A stretch of 64,000 nt of DNA, from assembly GCF_900473965.1 (NCBI RefSeq), contig NZ_UCNJ01000024.1, positions 1 to 64,000 of the forward strand. Reading direction: 5' to 3'. The translations under genes were made by a program, and so were the position numbers. Shown piece after piece: positions 56,980 to 64,000 of the stretch. The notes under the pieces were generated by a model. The model was not told the DNA's origin and ran no database searches. It worked only from the letters and a program-made list of their open reading frames with translations. This DNA is from Synechococcus sp. UW179A. GTDB lineage: Bacteria; Cyanobacteriota; Cyanobacteriia; PCC-6307; Cyanobiaceae. Each line of letters begins with the position of its first letter. Position 1 is the stretch's first letter.

Positions 56980-57003
56980 TTGCTGTGATTGAGATCACAG
57001 CAA
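56980..57003. promoter_or_regulatory. Perfect Crp-type operator (TGTGA-N6-TCACA)
   Basis: The core TGTGATTGAGATCACA (56984-56999) equals the CRP/SyCRP1 consensus, and the flanks extend it to a 10+10 bp perfect palindrome with a TGAG centre. A further TGTGA half-site lies at 57006-57010. It is 18 nt after the TpsA-CHAT stop and about 90 nt before the DUF928 start, a normal distance for activation. It could also form a hairpin in the tpsA mRNA, but no T run follows. Confidence 0.7.
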
Positions 57004-57087
57004 TCTGTGATCGGCCACAACCCCCTTGTCCTTAGGTAAGCGTCAATCTGGAGCAGTCAGCACCTCCGTGCCGCAGCACGCCGTTCA

Positions 57088-57741
57088 ATGGTCCGTTTTC
57101 AATTCTTCTCTGCTGTCTGCTCATCGCTGCTGAGTGCATTGCTGCTGAGTGTGTTGTCCAGCCCTGTCCTCGAGGCGGCTCCCCGCAATTCTTTTCCTGG
57201 CCGCAGGGTTGGCGGGGGCACAAGGGGCGAGTGCGCGGCGCGCCCTGTTGTGCATCTGGTGCCCGCTACCAATGCATTCAGCCCAGGGGCAGGAAAGCTA
57301 ATTGCATTACTGGAGGGCCCCTCTGCGGATCCTCAACCCTTAGAGGTCACACTGCAATCGGCGTCAGCGGAGGGGATCGCTGACCCTGGTGCCAGCCCGC
57401 TGATGCAGAAGCAGATTCCTGCTGCGGTGAATCGCGTGGTGCTGTTCAGCATTCCTGCTGCGTCTGGGCCCATGCTCTGGGAGTCGTCTTACCGATGTGG
57501 TGCCGATGGCGGAGCCGATGAATTCGGCTTCATTACATCATCAGCTCCACCGGCCCGTAGTCTTTTGCTTCCGGATGGCAGCCCAGAGGCTCAGAACCAG
57601 CGTGTGGAGATGGAGTTGGCTTCCCTTAAAGCTGCTTGCGGCACCTTGACGCCCCTAGCGCATTTAAAGGCGATTTTTCAGTTCGATGATGACGTCATCA
57701 ATGACTCTTGGCCGGAGCAGGTCACGGTTCAGTGCTTCTGA
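57088..57741 (+). CDS. DUF928-domain exported protein
   Basis: 217 residues with a Sec-type signal peptide (about 1-30; SSLLSALLLSVLSSPVLEAA) and a DUF928 (PF06051) body: FPGRRVGGGTRGEC, LVPATNAFSPGAGKLIALLEGP, then beta-rich ELVALVEG-like and LWESSYRCG segments, ending in ASLKAACGTLTPLAHLKAIF. DUF928 genes in cyanobacteria are frequently neighbours of CHASE2- and CHAT-domain genes; no biochemical role is known. It is preceded by the Crp-type palindrome and overlaps the CHASE2 cyclase gene by 20 bp tail to tail. Confidence 0.9.
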   Translation: MVRFQFFSAVCSSLLSALLLSVLSSPVLEAAPRNSFPGRRVGGGTRGECAARPVVHLVPATNAFSPGAGKLIALLEGPSADPQPLEVTLQSASAEGIADPGASPLMQKQIPAAVNRVVLFSIPAASGPMLWESSYRCGADGGADEFGFITSSAPPARSLLLPDGSPEAQNQRVEMELASLKAACGTLTPLAHLKAIFQFDDDVINDSWPEQVTVQCF

Positions 57742-59572
57742 GTTCGATCACATCCAGCGGTTCTAAACGTCCTTTGATCAGGACCGTTCCCCAAGATGTG
57801 CTGGTCACATGAGCTGGCAAGGCCTCGAGCAGGCACTGGGTTTCACCCGATACCAGGATCCTCACCATGCCTTCATGACGATCCTTCTCCAGGCCTTCCA
57901 GTCGAGACGCGCAGTTCACGGTGTCGCCAATCACGGCGTATTCCAATCGATTGCTGCTGCCGAGAGATCCAGTGAGAACGGGTCCGGAATGGATCCCGAT
58001 CCGCATGCGCAACGCTGGCTGACCTTCTTTGGCCAGATCTTCATTCAGTTTTGAAATCTGTTCCTGAATTGCCAAAGCAGCTGTGACTGCATGGCATGCA
58101 TCCATGGTTGGCCCCTTGGAGACAGGTGCGCCGAAGACGGCAAGCATGCCGTCACCGGTGAATTTGTTGACGATTCCGCCGCGACTTGTGACTGCATCGA
58201 CGCCGATGCACATGCCACGGTTCAGCCATTGCATCAACTCAGAAGGGGTCAGCTGTTCGCTCACACTCGTGAAGCTGCAGGTGTCGCTGAACAGCACCGT
58301 GACCTGCTGCTCCCTACCCGTGAAACGCCCGTCTTTGATCAGATCTTCGCGTTGATCCCAGAGTTGTTGGGCAACAGCGGGAGAGCTGGTCTGGCCAAGC
58401 AGGCGCCGCATGTCTTGCTGGTGACGTTGGCTCTGCACCCCGCGCCTCAGGATGCCGCTACCGCTGATCAGCACAAGTCCGGAGAGGGGCATGGTCAGCC
58501 CGATCCAGATGCCGCTCAGCGTCAGCCCAAACACTGTTCCAATCAGGAGGATGACCGCGGCTGTGAGCAACATCAAGCTGCGGCGGATTCTCGCGGGCCG
58601 TTCGGCGATCAGCACACCCAGCAGCACCATCGCTAAAACAAGCAGCGATCGCTGCCAGCCCTGAATGGTGACGATTTCCGGTGTACGGCTCTGGAGTAGT
58701 CGCTGAAGAGCTTCCAGGCGCTGAGCATGCAGCTCGACCCCAGGAACTGCAAAAAACTCAGAGCTGCTGACGAAGCGGCTGTGGGGGATTTCAAACAGAT
58801 CACGAAGGGAAGGAGCCACGCTGCCGACCAGCACCACTCGACCGTTGATCTTTTCCCGAGGCACCTCGCCATTCAGCAGAGTGGTTAAATCCAGAGAGGG
58901 ATAGCGTCCTGGTGGATAAACAGGAAGCATGGCCTGATAGCCAGCTGCATCGACCCCCTGATAACCGCCGGATTGCTCTTTTAGCCAATGGTGCTCGTTG
59001 AGTTGTTCGAGCTGTCTGTCCAGGTCTCTGGTTTGGCTGGCTGTTTCCAGCAGTCGCAGTGGCAGTGATCGAAGAGCCTCCTCCTGACCGCCCACGTGAA
59101 TGAGATCACGTCTCACAACCCGGTCAGCATCCATGACCAGGTCATTGAAGGCCTGTTGCCTGGCTGGTGCTCCAGGGATTGCTGTGATGCCATCGACTTC
59201 ATTGCGAATCGAGATCAGGCGCGGATTGCGCTGAATCTCGTCCTGAAGACAGGGCTTGGCCTGATCGCGATACAGGTCAAGGCCGATGACGCTGGCTCCA
59301 AGGGCGTCGAGCTGTTTCAGAGCTCTGCAGAGAAGGGTGTCGTCGAGGGGCCAGCCGTAGAGCTTGATGTCGGCTTCGTTAATCCCTACCACAGTGATTG
59401 GCCAGTTCAGGTCTTTGGCTTGACCATCATTGGCTCGGTTGCGCAGGTTGATGGCCAGGTCATAGACGAGCAGGTTGGCAGTCTCGACCAAGGGCGAATG
59501 CTGAAGGCCAACCAACAGCCCAATAGCTAAGGCATAGGGAACGACCTGGCGAATCGGGCGTGGCCAGTTCAT
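57722..59572 (-). CDS. CHASE2-domain class III adenylate cyclase
   Basis: 616 residues. One N-terminal membrane helix (about 12-24), an extracytoplasmic CHASE2 sensor (about 30-295), a cluster of three membrane helices (about 309-325, 333-352 and 354-372), then the cyclase domain (about 420-600). Catalytic residues are complete: metal-binding D430 (FSD) and D474 (GDG), adenine-selecting K470 and D550 (VNKF and VIGD), transition-state N553 and R557 (NCASR). The K/D pair indicates ATP rather than GTP as substrate. The start overlaps the stop of the upstream mechanosensitive channel gene by 4 nt (ATGA), so both proteins are made together. Confidence 0.94.
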   Translation of the reverse strand: MNWPRPIRQVVPYALAIGLLVGLQHSPLVETANLLVYDLAINLRNRANDGQAKDLNWPITVVGINEADIKLYGWPLDDTLLCRALKQLDALGASVIGLDLYRDQAKPCLQDEIQRNPRLISIRNEVDGITAIPGAPARQQAFNDLVMDADRVVRRDLIHVGGQEEALRSLPLRLLETASQTRDLDRQLEQLNEHHWLKEQSGGYQGVDAAGYQAMLPVYPPGRYPSLDLTTLLNGEVPREKINGRVVLVGSVAPSLRDLFEIPHSRFVSSSEFFAVPGVELHAQRLEALQRLLQSRTPEIVTIQGWQRSLLVLAMVLLGVLIAERPARIRRSLMLLTAAVILLIGTVFGLTLSGIWIGLTMPLSGLVLISGSGILRRGVQSQRHQQDMRRLLGQTSSPAVAQQLWDQREDLIKDGRFTGREQQVTVLFSDTCSFTSVSEQLTPSELMQWLNRGMCIGVDAVTSRGGIVNKFTGDGMLAVFGAPVSKGPTMDACHAVTAALAIQEQISKLNEDLAKEGQPALRMRIGIHSGPVLTGSLGSSNRLEYAVIGDTVNCASRLEGLEKDRHEGMVRILVSGETQCLLEALPAHVTSTSWGTVLIKGRLEPLDVIELRSTEP

Positions 59573-61050
59573 TGCTCCTGACTGGAAAGACTGAACAGTC
59601 TTTGCATGCGAGCGATCAATGCCCGACGTCTGGACTCAGCACGTTGCTGCTTGTTCGCTTGGAGTTGCTGCCGTCGTGCGGCCATGATCGAGCCCATGGT
59701 TTCAAGAATCTCCGGTTGTTCTTCGATCAGTGGCAGAAGGTGTTTTCGCTCGATCTCGATCAAGACGCATTCGCTCTTGCAAATCACACTCGCTGAACGT
59801 GCTTCACCTGTGCAGAGCGCCATCTCTCCGAAGGCATCACTTGCCTGAAGATCGGCGACGTGCCGACCTGGGTGTCTTGTGGAGCTATTGGCGTTCGCTT
59901 GAAACACTTCCAGTGTTCCGCGGACTACGAGAAACAGACTGTCTCCATGCTCTCCCTGCCTGACGACCGATTCACCAGGCGCAAAGGTCTCGCAGCCTGC
60001 TAGAGCCGCCAGCATTTCAAGCTGATGGTGATTGAGGTGACCAAAGATCTCAGTTGAGGACAGGAGGTTTTGCTTGTGCTCCGACGTAATGTCGTTGGAT
60101 GGCAACTTGGCTGGGCTGGGCTTGGTGCGAACGTCTCGGATTGGGTAGGGAATCGACTGATCAATGCGGTGGAGTGCATACCAGATCTGCTCAAGCACAG
60201 AGCTTCTCAACTGGCGTAATTCCAGTGCGGTGGTTTGCCAGGTGAGCAGGCTGTAGGTGATAGAACTGTCGGCGAAGGATGACACCCACACCTTGGGAGT
60301 GGGGTGACGCAGCACCTTGCGGTTGTCGTGAAGAGTGTGTTGCAGCAGCTCAATGGCTTGGCGTGGAGGCAAGCTGTAATCCAATCCGAGCTCGATCATC
60401 TGACCCACGGGTTCTTCAGGCTTGAAACGGCGCAGACCTTCCACAGCAATACGGCTGTTCGGAACCACGGTGATTGAGCCGTCTAGTCCACGCACTCGGG
60501 TCGTCATCAAACGGAGGGAGGTGACAATTCCGGTTGTAGTGCCCAGATCAATCCAGTCACCCTCTTCAAACGGTGAGTCAACTTGTAGGGAGATTCCCGC
60601 GAATAGATTCTTGAGCGTCTCTTGAGCGGCAAGACCGATGACGGCGGTGACAACGGCTGAAGTTGCTGCCAGTCCGACGAGATTGACGCGGAAATCTCTG
60701 TGAATCACCACCATCACCACGGCTGTGATCACGGCAAGGGTGAGCAGGTCCCGCAGGATCTTGGCGGTGGGTTTCCACCAGCCCAATTCCGCTGGAATCT
60801 GCAGGATTCCCCAGGTCAGGATGCGGATCAGGCTCAGAGCCCACAGCAAGGTGATGGCTGCTGCAAGTGAGTTCTGCAGCACTGTCGCCCCGCCATCGCT
60901 GACGATTTCAGCCAGTTTGCTGAGCAGCGGGATGCCGATCGCTGCAATCAAAGGCAGTCGCAAGGGAGGCGGGCTGAGCTTCTGGCGTTGGCAAATCCGA
61001 TGGATCGTCAGCAGTGCCACGATGACCAGAACGCTCAGAGTCAGAGTCAT
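59569..61050 (-). CDS. MscS-type ion channel with C-terminal cyclic-nucleotide-binding domain
   Basis: 493 residues: several membrane helices (about 2-16, 33-50, 62-84, 99-116 and 123-142), an MscS pore-lining and beta domain (GLAAQETLKNLFAGISLQVD, FEEGDWIDLG), and a C-terminal CNBD (about 335-455) whose phosphate cassette FGEMALCTGEARSASV has both the Glu and the Arg needed for cAMP or cGMP. This is the bCNG architecture, in which the MscS-like channel is gated by cyclic nucleotide rather than by tension. Directly upstream of, and 4 nt overlapping, the adenylate cyclase; downstream of speA by 5 nt. Confidence 0.93.
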   Translation of the reverse strand: MTLTLSVLVIVALLTIHRICQRQKLSPPPLRLPLIAAIGIPLLSKLAEIVSDGGATVLQNSLAAAITLLWALSLIRILTWGILQIPAELGWWKPTAKILRDLLTLAVITAVVMVVIHRDFRVNLVGLAATSAVVTAVIGLAAQETLKNLFAGISLQVDSPFEEGDWIDLGTTTGIVTSLRLMTTRVRGLDGSITVVPNSRIAVEGLRRFKPEEPVGQMIELGLDYSLPPRQAIELLQHTLHDNRKVLRHPTPKVWVSSFADSSITYSLLTWQTTALELRQLRSSVLEQIWYALHRIDQSIPYPIRDVRTKPSPAKLPSNDITSEHKQNLLSSTEIFGHLNHHQLEMLAALAGCETFAPGESVVRQGEHGDSLFLVVRGTLEVFQANANSSTRHPGRHVADLQASDAFGEMALCTGEARSASVICKSECVLIEIERKHLLPLIEEQPEILETMGSIMAARRQQLQANKQQRAESRRRALIARMQRLFSLSSQEQ

Positions 61051-61055
61051 GGCGC

Positions 61056-63035
61056 TCAGTTCTGCAGGTAGGTGCTCTGGCGCAAACTGATCTCCAGATG
61101 GTCCATGAGTCGTCGTGCTTCGGCGATCTTGAGCTGGTTAGCTCGGATGGACCGCTCACTGGCGATACGCAGTCGTTCCAGCAGAGATTCCGGGTTGTGT
61201 TCCATCGCCATCAGCACCTCAGCGTTGGTGTCGCCACGAACCACGTGATCCACCTGGTATGCACCGCCTGGTGCCAGACGAATGTGCACCGCGTCGGTGG
61301 TGCCGAACAAGTTGTGCAGGTTGCCCATCACTTCCTGATAGGCCCCGCCCAGAAACATCCCGATCAGATAGGGCTCTTCCGAATGGAGGGAATGCAGCTC
61401 CAGCAGTTGCTTGCTGCGCCCATCGGCAATGAAGCGGTTGAGGCGCCCATCGGAATCGCAGGTGAGATCAGCAAAGTGGCCGAGCTCAGTCGGTTTTTCC
61501 CCCAGCCGGTGGATTGGCATCAGAGGGAAGAGCTGCTGAATCGCCCAGGTGTCGGGGGCAGAGCGAAAGATTGACAGGTTCGCGTAGTAAGTGAGAGCAA
61601 GGACAGCCGGTAAGGCCTGAAGTTCTTCGGGGAGCACAGCGTCTTCAGGGAGCCTTTCCACCAGAGCTTTGGCACAGGCCCAGGTGAGCTGCTCCGCCTG
61701 GCTGCGCTCGGTGAGGCTCAGATAGCCGAGTCTGAATGCGGCTAAGGCATCGTCTTTGAATTTGAGAGCATCATTCCAGGCTTCCTGCAGTCGAGACACA
61801 TCTGCACTGCCGTCATTTGGGAGTGTCTTGATCCCTTCCAAAGTGTCGTGCAGGTTGCCCACTATCAGAGACTCTTGCTCGGAGCGCGACGGTGTGGAGT
61901 GCGGTACTCCGCCGGTTCCGAGAACGTTGAAGACCAGGACCGAGAAATGGCTGGCGATGGCCCGGCCGCTCTCGCTCACCAGAGTCGGGACGGCTACGCC
62001 GTGGGGTTCACAGCCTTCCTTGACTGTGGCCACCACGTCGTTGGCGTAGTTCTGAAGCGAGTAATTGGTCGAGGCGGCCGTTGCTGTGCGACTGCCGTCG
62101 TAATCAATACCCAGTCCTCCTCCCACATCCAGATATCCCATCGGAGCGCCGAGTTTGTGCAGCTCCACATAGATACGTGATGCCTCCTGCAGCGCGTCCT
62201 TCACGACACCGATGTCGTTGATTTGGCTGCCGACATGGAAGTGGAGTAATCGCAGCTCTGCAAGCAGACCTGCCTCGCGTAGAGCTTCGACAGTGGCGAG
62301 GATCTCAGGAACCGGTAACCCGAATTTGGCCTTATCACCAACCGAGCTACCCCAGCGGCCAGTGCTTCGGCTGGACAGCCGAGCGCGGATCCCGATCAGA
62401 GGTGCAGCCCCGAGTTCCCGGCTAGCGTCAATGATCCGTTGCACTTCATCGGCTTGCTCGATCACGACCACTGGCCGCCTGCCAAGGCGCCTGGCCAGGA
62501 TCGCCGTTTCGATGTAGCGCTGATCCTTGTAGCCATTGCAGATCAGCAAGGCTTCGGGATCGTCAATCAGCGAGAGGGCAATAAGCAGTTCTGCCTTGCT
62601 GCCAGCTTCGAGACCGAAGTGCCAGCGCTTGCCGCAGGTCACCAGCTCCTCCACAACATGGCATTGCTGGTTGCATTTCACAGGGAACACGCCCTGGTAA
62701 CGACCGCTGTAGTCGTATCGAGTGATCGCTCGCTCGAAGGCGGCATGCAGGCTTTCCAGCCGGTCTTCGAGGATGTCATCAAACCTGATCAGTAGTGGCA
62801 GGTTGAGATTGCGGCCTTGCAGGCCTTTCACCAGCTCCACCAAATCCAGGCTGCCGCCACGCTCTCCACGTGGTTGCACGCTCATATGGCCGCGCAGATT
62901 GATGGAGAAGTAAGGATGTCCCCAACGTTCGAGTCCATAGAGCTCGGAACTGTCCTGAATATTCCAGGAAGTGATCGCCGCTGATCGTCCCTCTGTCTCC
63001 TCACGTCCTGGTTGGTTGGCGTCGGAGAGCACCAT
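61056..63035 (-). CDS. speA: Biosynthetic arginine decarboxylase
   Basis: 659 residues. A PLP-dependent fold-III enzyme that makes agmatine from arginine for polyamine synthesis. The PLP lysine is K120 in FPVKCNQ; conserved segments include HFHVGSQI and LDVGGGLGIDYDGS. Length is normal for SpeA. It is the first gene of the minus-strand run with the channel (5 nt gap) and cyclase genes. In related picocyanobacteria alaS, speA and ndk are usually neighbours, as I recall; here 17 kb separates alaS from speA. Confidence 0.97.
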   Translation of the reverse strand: MVLSDANQPGREETEGRSAAITSWNIQDSSELYGLERWGHPYFSINLRGHMSVQPRGERGGSLDLVELVKGLQGRNLNLPLLIRFDDILEDRLESLHAAFERAITRYDYSGRYQGVFPVKCNQQCHVVEELVTCGKRWHFGLEAGSKAELLIALSLIDDPEALLICNGYKDQRYIETAILARRLGRRPVVVIEQADEVQRIIDASRELGAAPLIGIRARLSSRSTGRWGSSVGDKAKFGLPVPEILATVEALREAGLLAELRLLHFHVGSQINDIGVVKDALQEASRIYVELHKLGAPMGYLDVGGGLGIDYDGSRTATAASTNYSLQNYANDVVATVKEGCEPHGVAVPTLVSESGRAIASHFSVLVFNVLGTGGVPHSTPSRSEQESLIVGNLHDTLEGIKTLPNDGSADVSRLQEAWNDALKFKDDALAAFRLGYLSLTERSQAEQLTWACAKALVERLPEDAVLPEELQALPAVLALTYYANLSIFRSAPDTWAIQQLFPLMPIHRLGEKPTELGHFADLTCDSDGRLNRFIADGRSKQLLELHSLHSEEPYLIGMFLGGAYQEVMGNLHNLFGTTDAVHIRLAPGGAYQVDHVVRGDTNAEVLMAMEHNPESLLERLRIASERSIRANQLKIAEARRLMDHLEISLRQSTYLQN

Positions 63036-63173
63036 GCGTGGGAAAGCGCAACGATTAATAGAGCAAATCTAAGGAGCCTGCCTCAGTGCAGCAGAAACCG
63101 GCAGGTGCCTGTCTTGCTTGCCAAGGGGGCAGCTGAGCGCAGAAGATGGCAGGCTTCTTGCTTTTGAATCTTC

Positions 63174-63632
63174 ATGGCCACCGAACGCACGTTCATCGCC
63201 ATTAAGCCCGATGGTGTCCAACGCGGACTGGTGGGTGAAATCCTCGGACGCTTCGAGAGCAAGGGTTTCAAGTTGGTTGGCTTGAAGCAGATCACCCCAA
63301 GCCGCGATCTGGCTGAGCAGCACTACGGAGTGCATAAGGAGCGTCCCTTCTTTGCCGGCCTGGTTGATTTCATCACTTCAGGTCCTGTGGTGGCCATGGT
63401 TTGGGAAGGCGATGGCGTGATCGCCAGTGCTCGCAAGCTCATTGGTGCGACAAAGCCTTTAGAAGCCGAGCCAGGCACCATCCGTGGGGACCTTGCCGTG
63501 AACATCGGCAGAAATGTGATTCACGGTTCTGATGCAGCTGAAACGGCTCAATTTGAAATCGGTCTGTGGTTCCAACCTTCCGAGCTCAATGAATGGTCCC
63601 CGTCCGACCAGAGTTGGCGTGTTGAGGCTTGA
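63174..63632 (+). CDS. ndk: Nucleoside diphosphate kinase
   Basis: 152 residues, full length. It phosphorylates NDPs from ATP through the phosphohistidine H117 in NVIHGSD. The start [20 protein letters not shown] is typical. Divergent from speA (138-bp gap), followed by its own terminator. Confidence 0.98.
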   Translation: MATERTFIAIKPDGVQRGLVGEILGRFESKGFKLVGLKQITPSRDLAEQHYGVHKERPFFAGLVDFITSGPVVAMVWEGDGVIASARKLIGATKPLEAEPGTIRGDLAVNIGRNVIHGSDAAETAQFEIGLWFQPSELNEWSPSDQSWRVEA

Positions 63633-63662
63633 TTGGTAAGCCATCGATTCGGATCACACAAG

Positions 63663-63689
63663 CCCTGGGGCAAAATCCTAGGGTTTTTT
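63663..63689 (+). terminator. Rho-independent terminator of ndk
   Basis: CCCTGGGG (63663-63670), loop CAAAA, TCCTAGGG (63676-63683) with two G-U pairs, then six T residues. It lies about 30 nt after the ndk stop. Confidence 0.85.
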
Positions 63690-63765
63690 ATTTCTAAGTT
63701 GCTGTGTGAATGTAATCCTTTCGATTTCCTGATTCAGGAAAAAAGCTGGATGATCGAATCCGCAA

Positions 63766-63796
63766 GAAAAAAACCGCCTTGCGTTAGCAAAGCGGT
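63766..63796 (-). terminator. Rho-independent terminator of the right-edge gene
   Basis: On the minus strand ACCGCTTTGC, loop TAAC, GCAAGGCGGT (one G-U pair), then seven T residues. It lies about 40 nt downstream of the stop at 63835 of the partial gene. Confidence 0.92.
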
Positions 63797-63834
63797 CCGT
63801 TGTTGAAAGCGACTTAGATATATTGTCAGATTAA

Positions 63835-64000
63835 TCAAATGGAAGGTTGAAGATCTGTGCTGTTTAGCATTGGATTTGTTTGAGATCCGGGAATGGATGG
63901 ATTGGTCGTAACCGGGTTGATCTGGTCATTGACTGGTTGAAGATTGCTGCTCATCAGGATTGGATTAGTCTCTAATCCTGCAATCGATGGGTTGATCTCA
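63835..64000 (-). CDS. C-terminal end of a repeat-containing protein, runs off right edge
   Basis: About 54 codons before a TGA at 63835, on the minus strand; too short and start-less to be an independent gene. The translation contains two imperfect ~25-residue repeats of the form NPSI-x-G-xx-TNP-x-L-x-S-xx-LQP, rich in Asn, Pro and Ser. A strong terminator follows, which supports a real transcript. Function cannot be told; it may be another low-complexity surface or secreted protein. Confidence 0.75.
   Translation of the reverse strand, partial: EINPSIAGLETNPILMSSNLQPVNDQINPVTTNPSIPGSQTNPMLNSTDLQPSI

Overview
The window looks like a chromosome segment of a marine Synechococcus (Prochlorococcus/Synechococcus clade). 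Evidence for this is the moderately high GC content, tightly packed genes, a cyanobacterial Flv1/Flv3 flavodiiron pair, short picocyanobacterial hypothetical genes, and a core gene order (dnaB, rplI, desaturases, gcvH-gcvP, flv pair, SNF2 helicase, alaS, speA, ndk). No rRNA, tRNA, CRISPR array or insertion sequence was recognised.

Layout. (1) Positions 1-16306, minus strand: the 5' part of one giant gene, open for 5,435 codons and running off the left edge. It is almost entirely tandem repeats (55- and ~101-residue units, then ~56-residue FG-GAP-like units) and resembles the giant SwmB-like surface proteins of marine Synechococcus. An AraC-type regulator lies upstream. (2) 17.8-28.8 kb: housekeeping genes (dnaB, rplI, two acyl desaturases, a PLP enzyme, gcvH, gcvP) and small hypotheticals. 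(3) 28.2-35.6 kb, all minus strand: a TRAP transporter (dctP-dctQ-dctM) followed closely by flv3-flv1 and an FMN reductase. (4) 35.7-41.3 kb: Hsp20, a MEKHLA-domain protein, a SWIM-finger/SNF2-helicase pair and a small membrane protein. (5) alaS. (6) 44.0-61.05 kb: an accessory block between alaS and speA, which I recall as near neighbours in related genomes. It holds a large surface-type beta-propeller/DUF4114 protein split by a frameshift, a CNBD protein, a Coq4-like protein, a Crp-family regulator, a divergent two-partner secretion pair whose exoprotein ends in a CHAT protease domain, a DUF928 protein, a CHASE2 adenylate cyclase and a cyclic-nucleotide-gated MscS-type channel. (7) speA, ndk and the 3' end of a repeat-containing gene at the right edge.

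The most interesting unit is the accessory block. The CHASE2 cyclase and the CNBD-MscS channel overlap by 4 nt. A Crp homologue with an intact cyclic-nucleotide pocket is encoded about 6 kb away. An exact TGTGA-N6-TCACA palindrome lies in front of the DUF928 gene. Together these suggest a cAMP-centred circuit in which a periplasmic signal is sensed by CHASE2, cAMP is produced, and channel gating and Crp-controlled expression of cell-surface proteins follow. This circuit is an inference from domains and gene order; no part of it is demonstrated.
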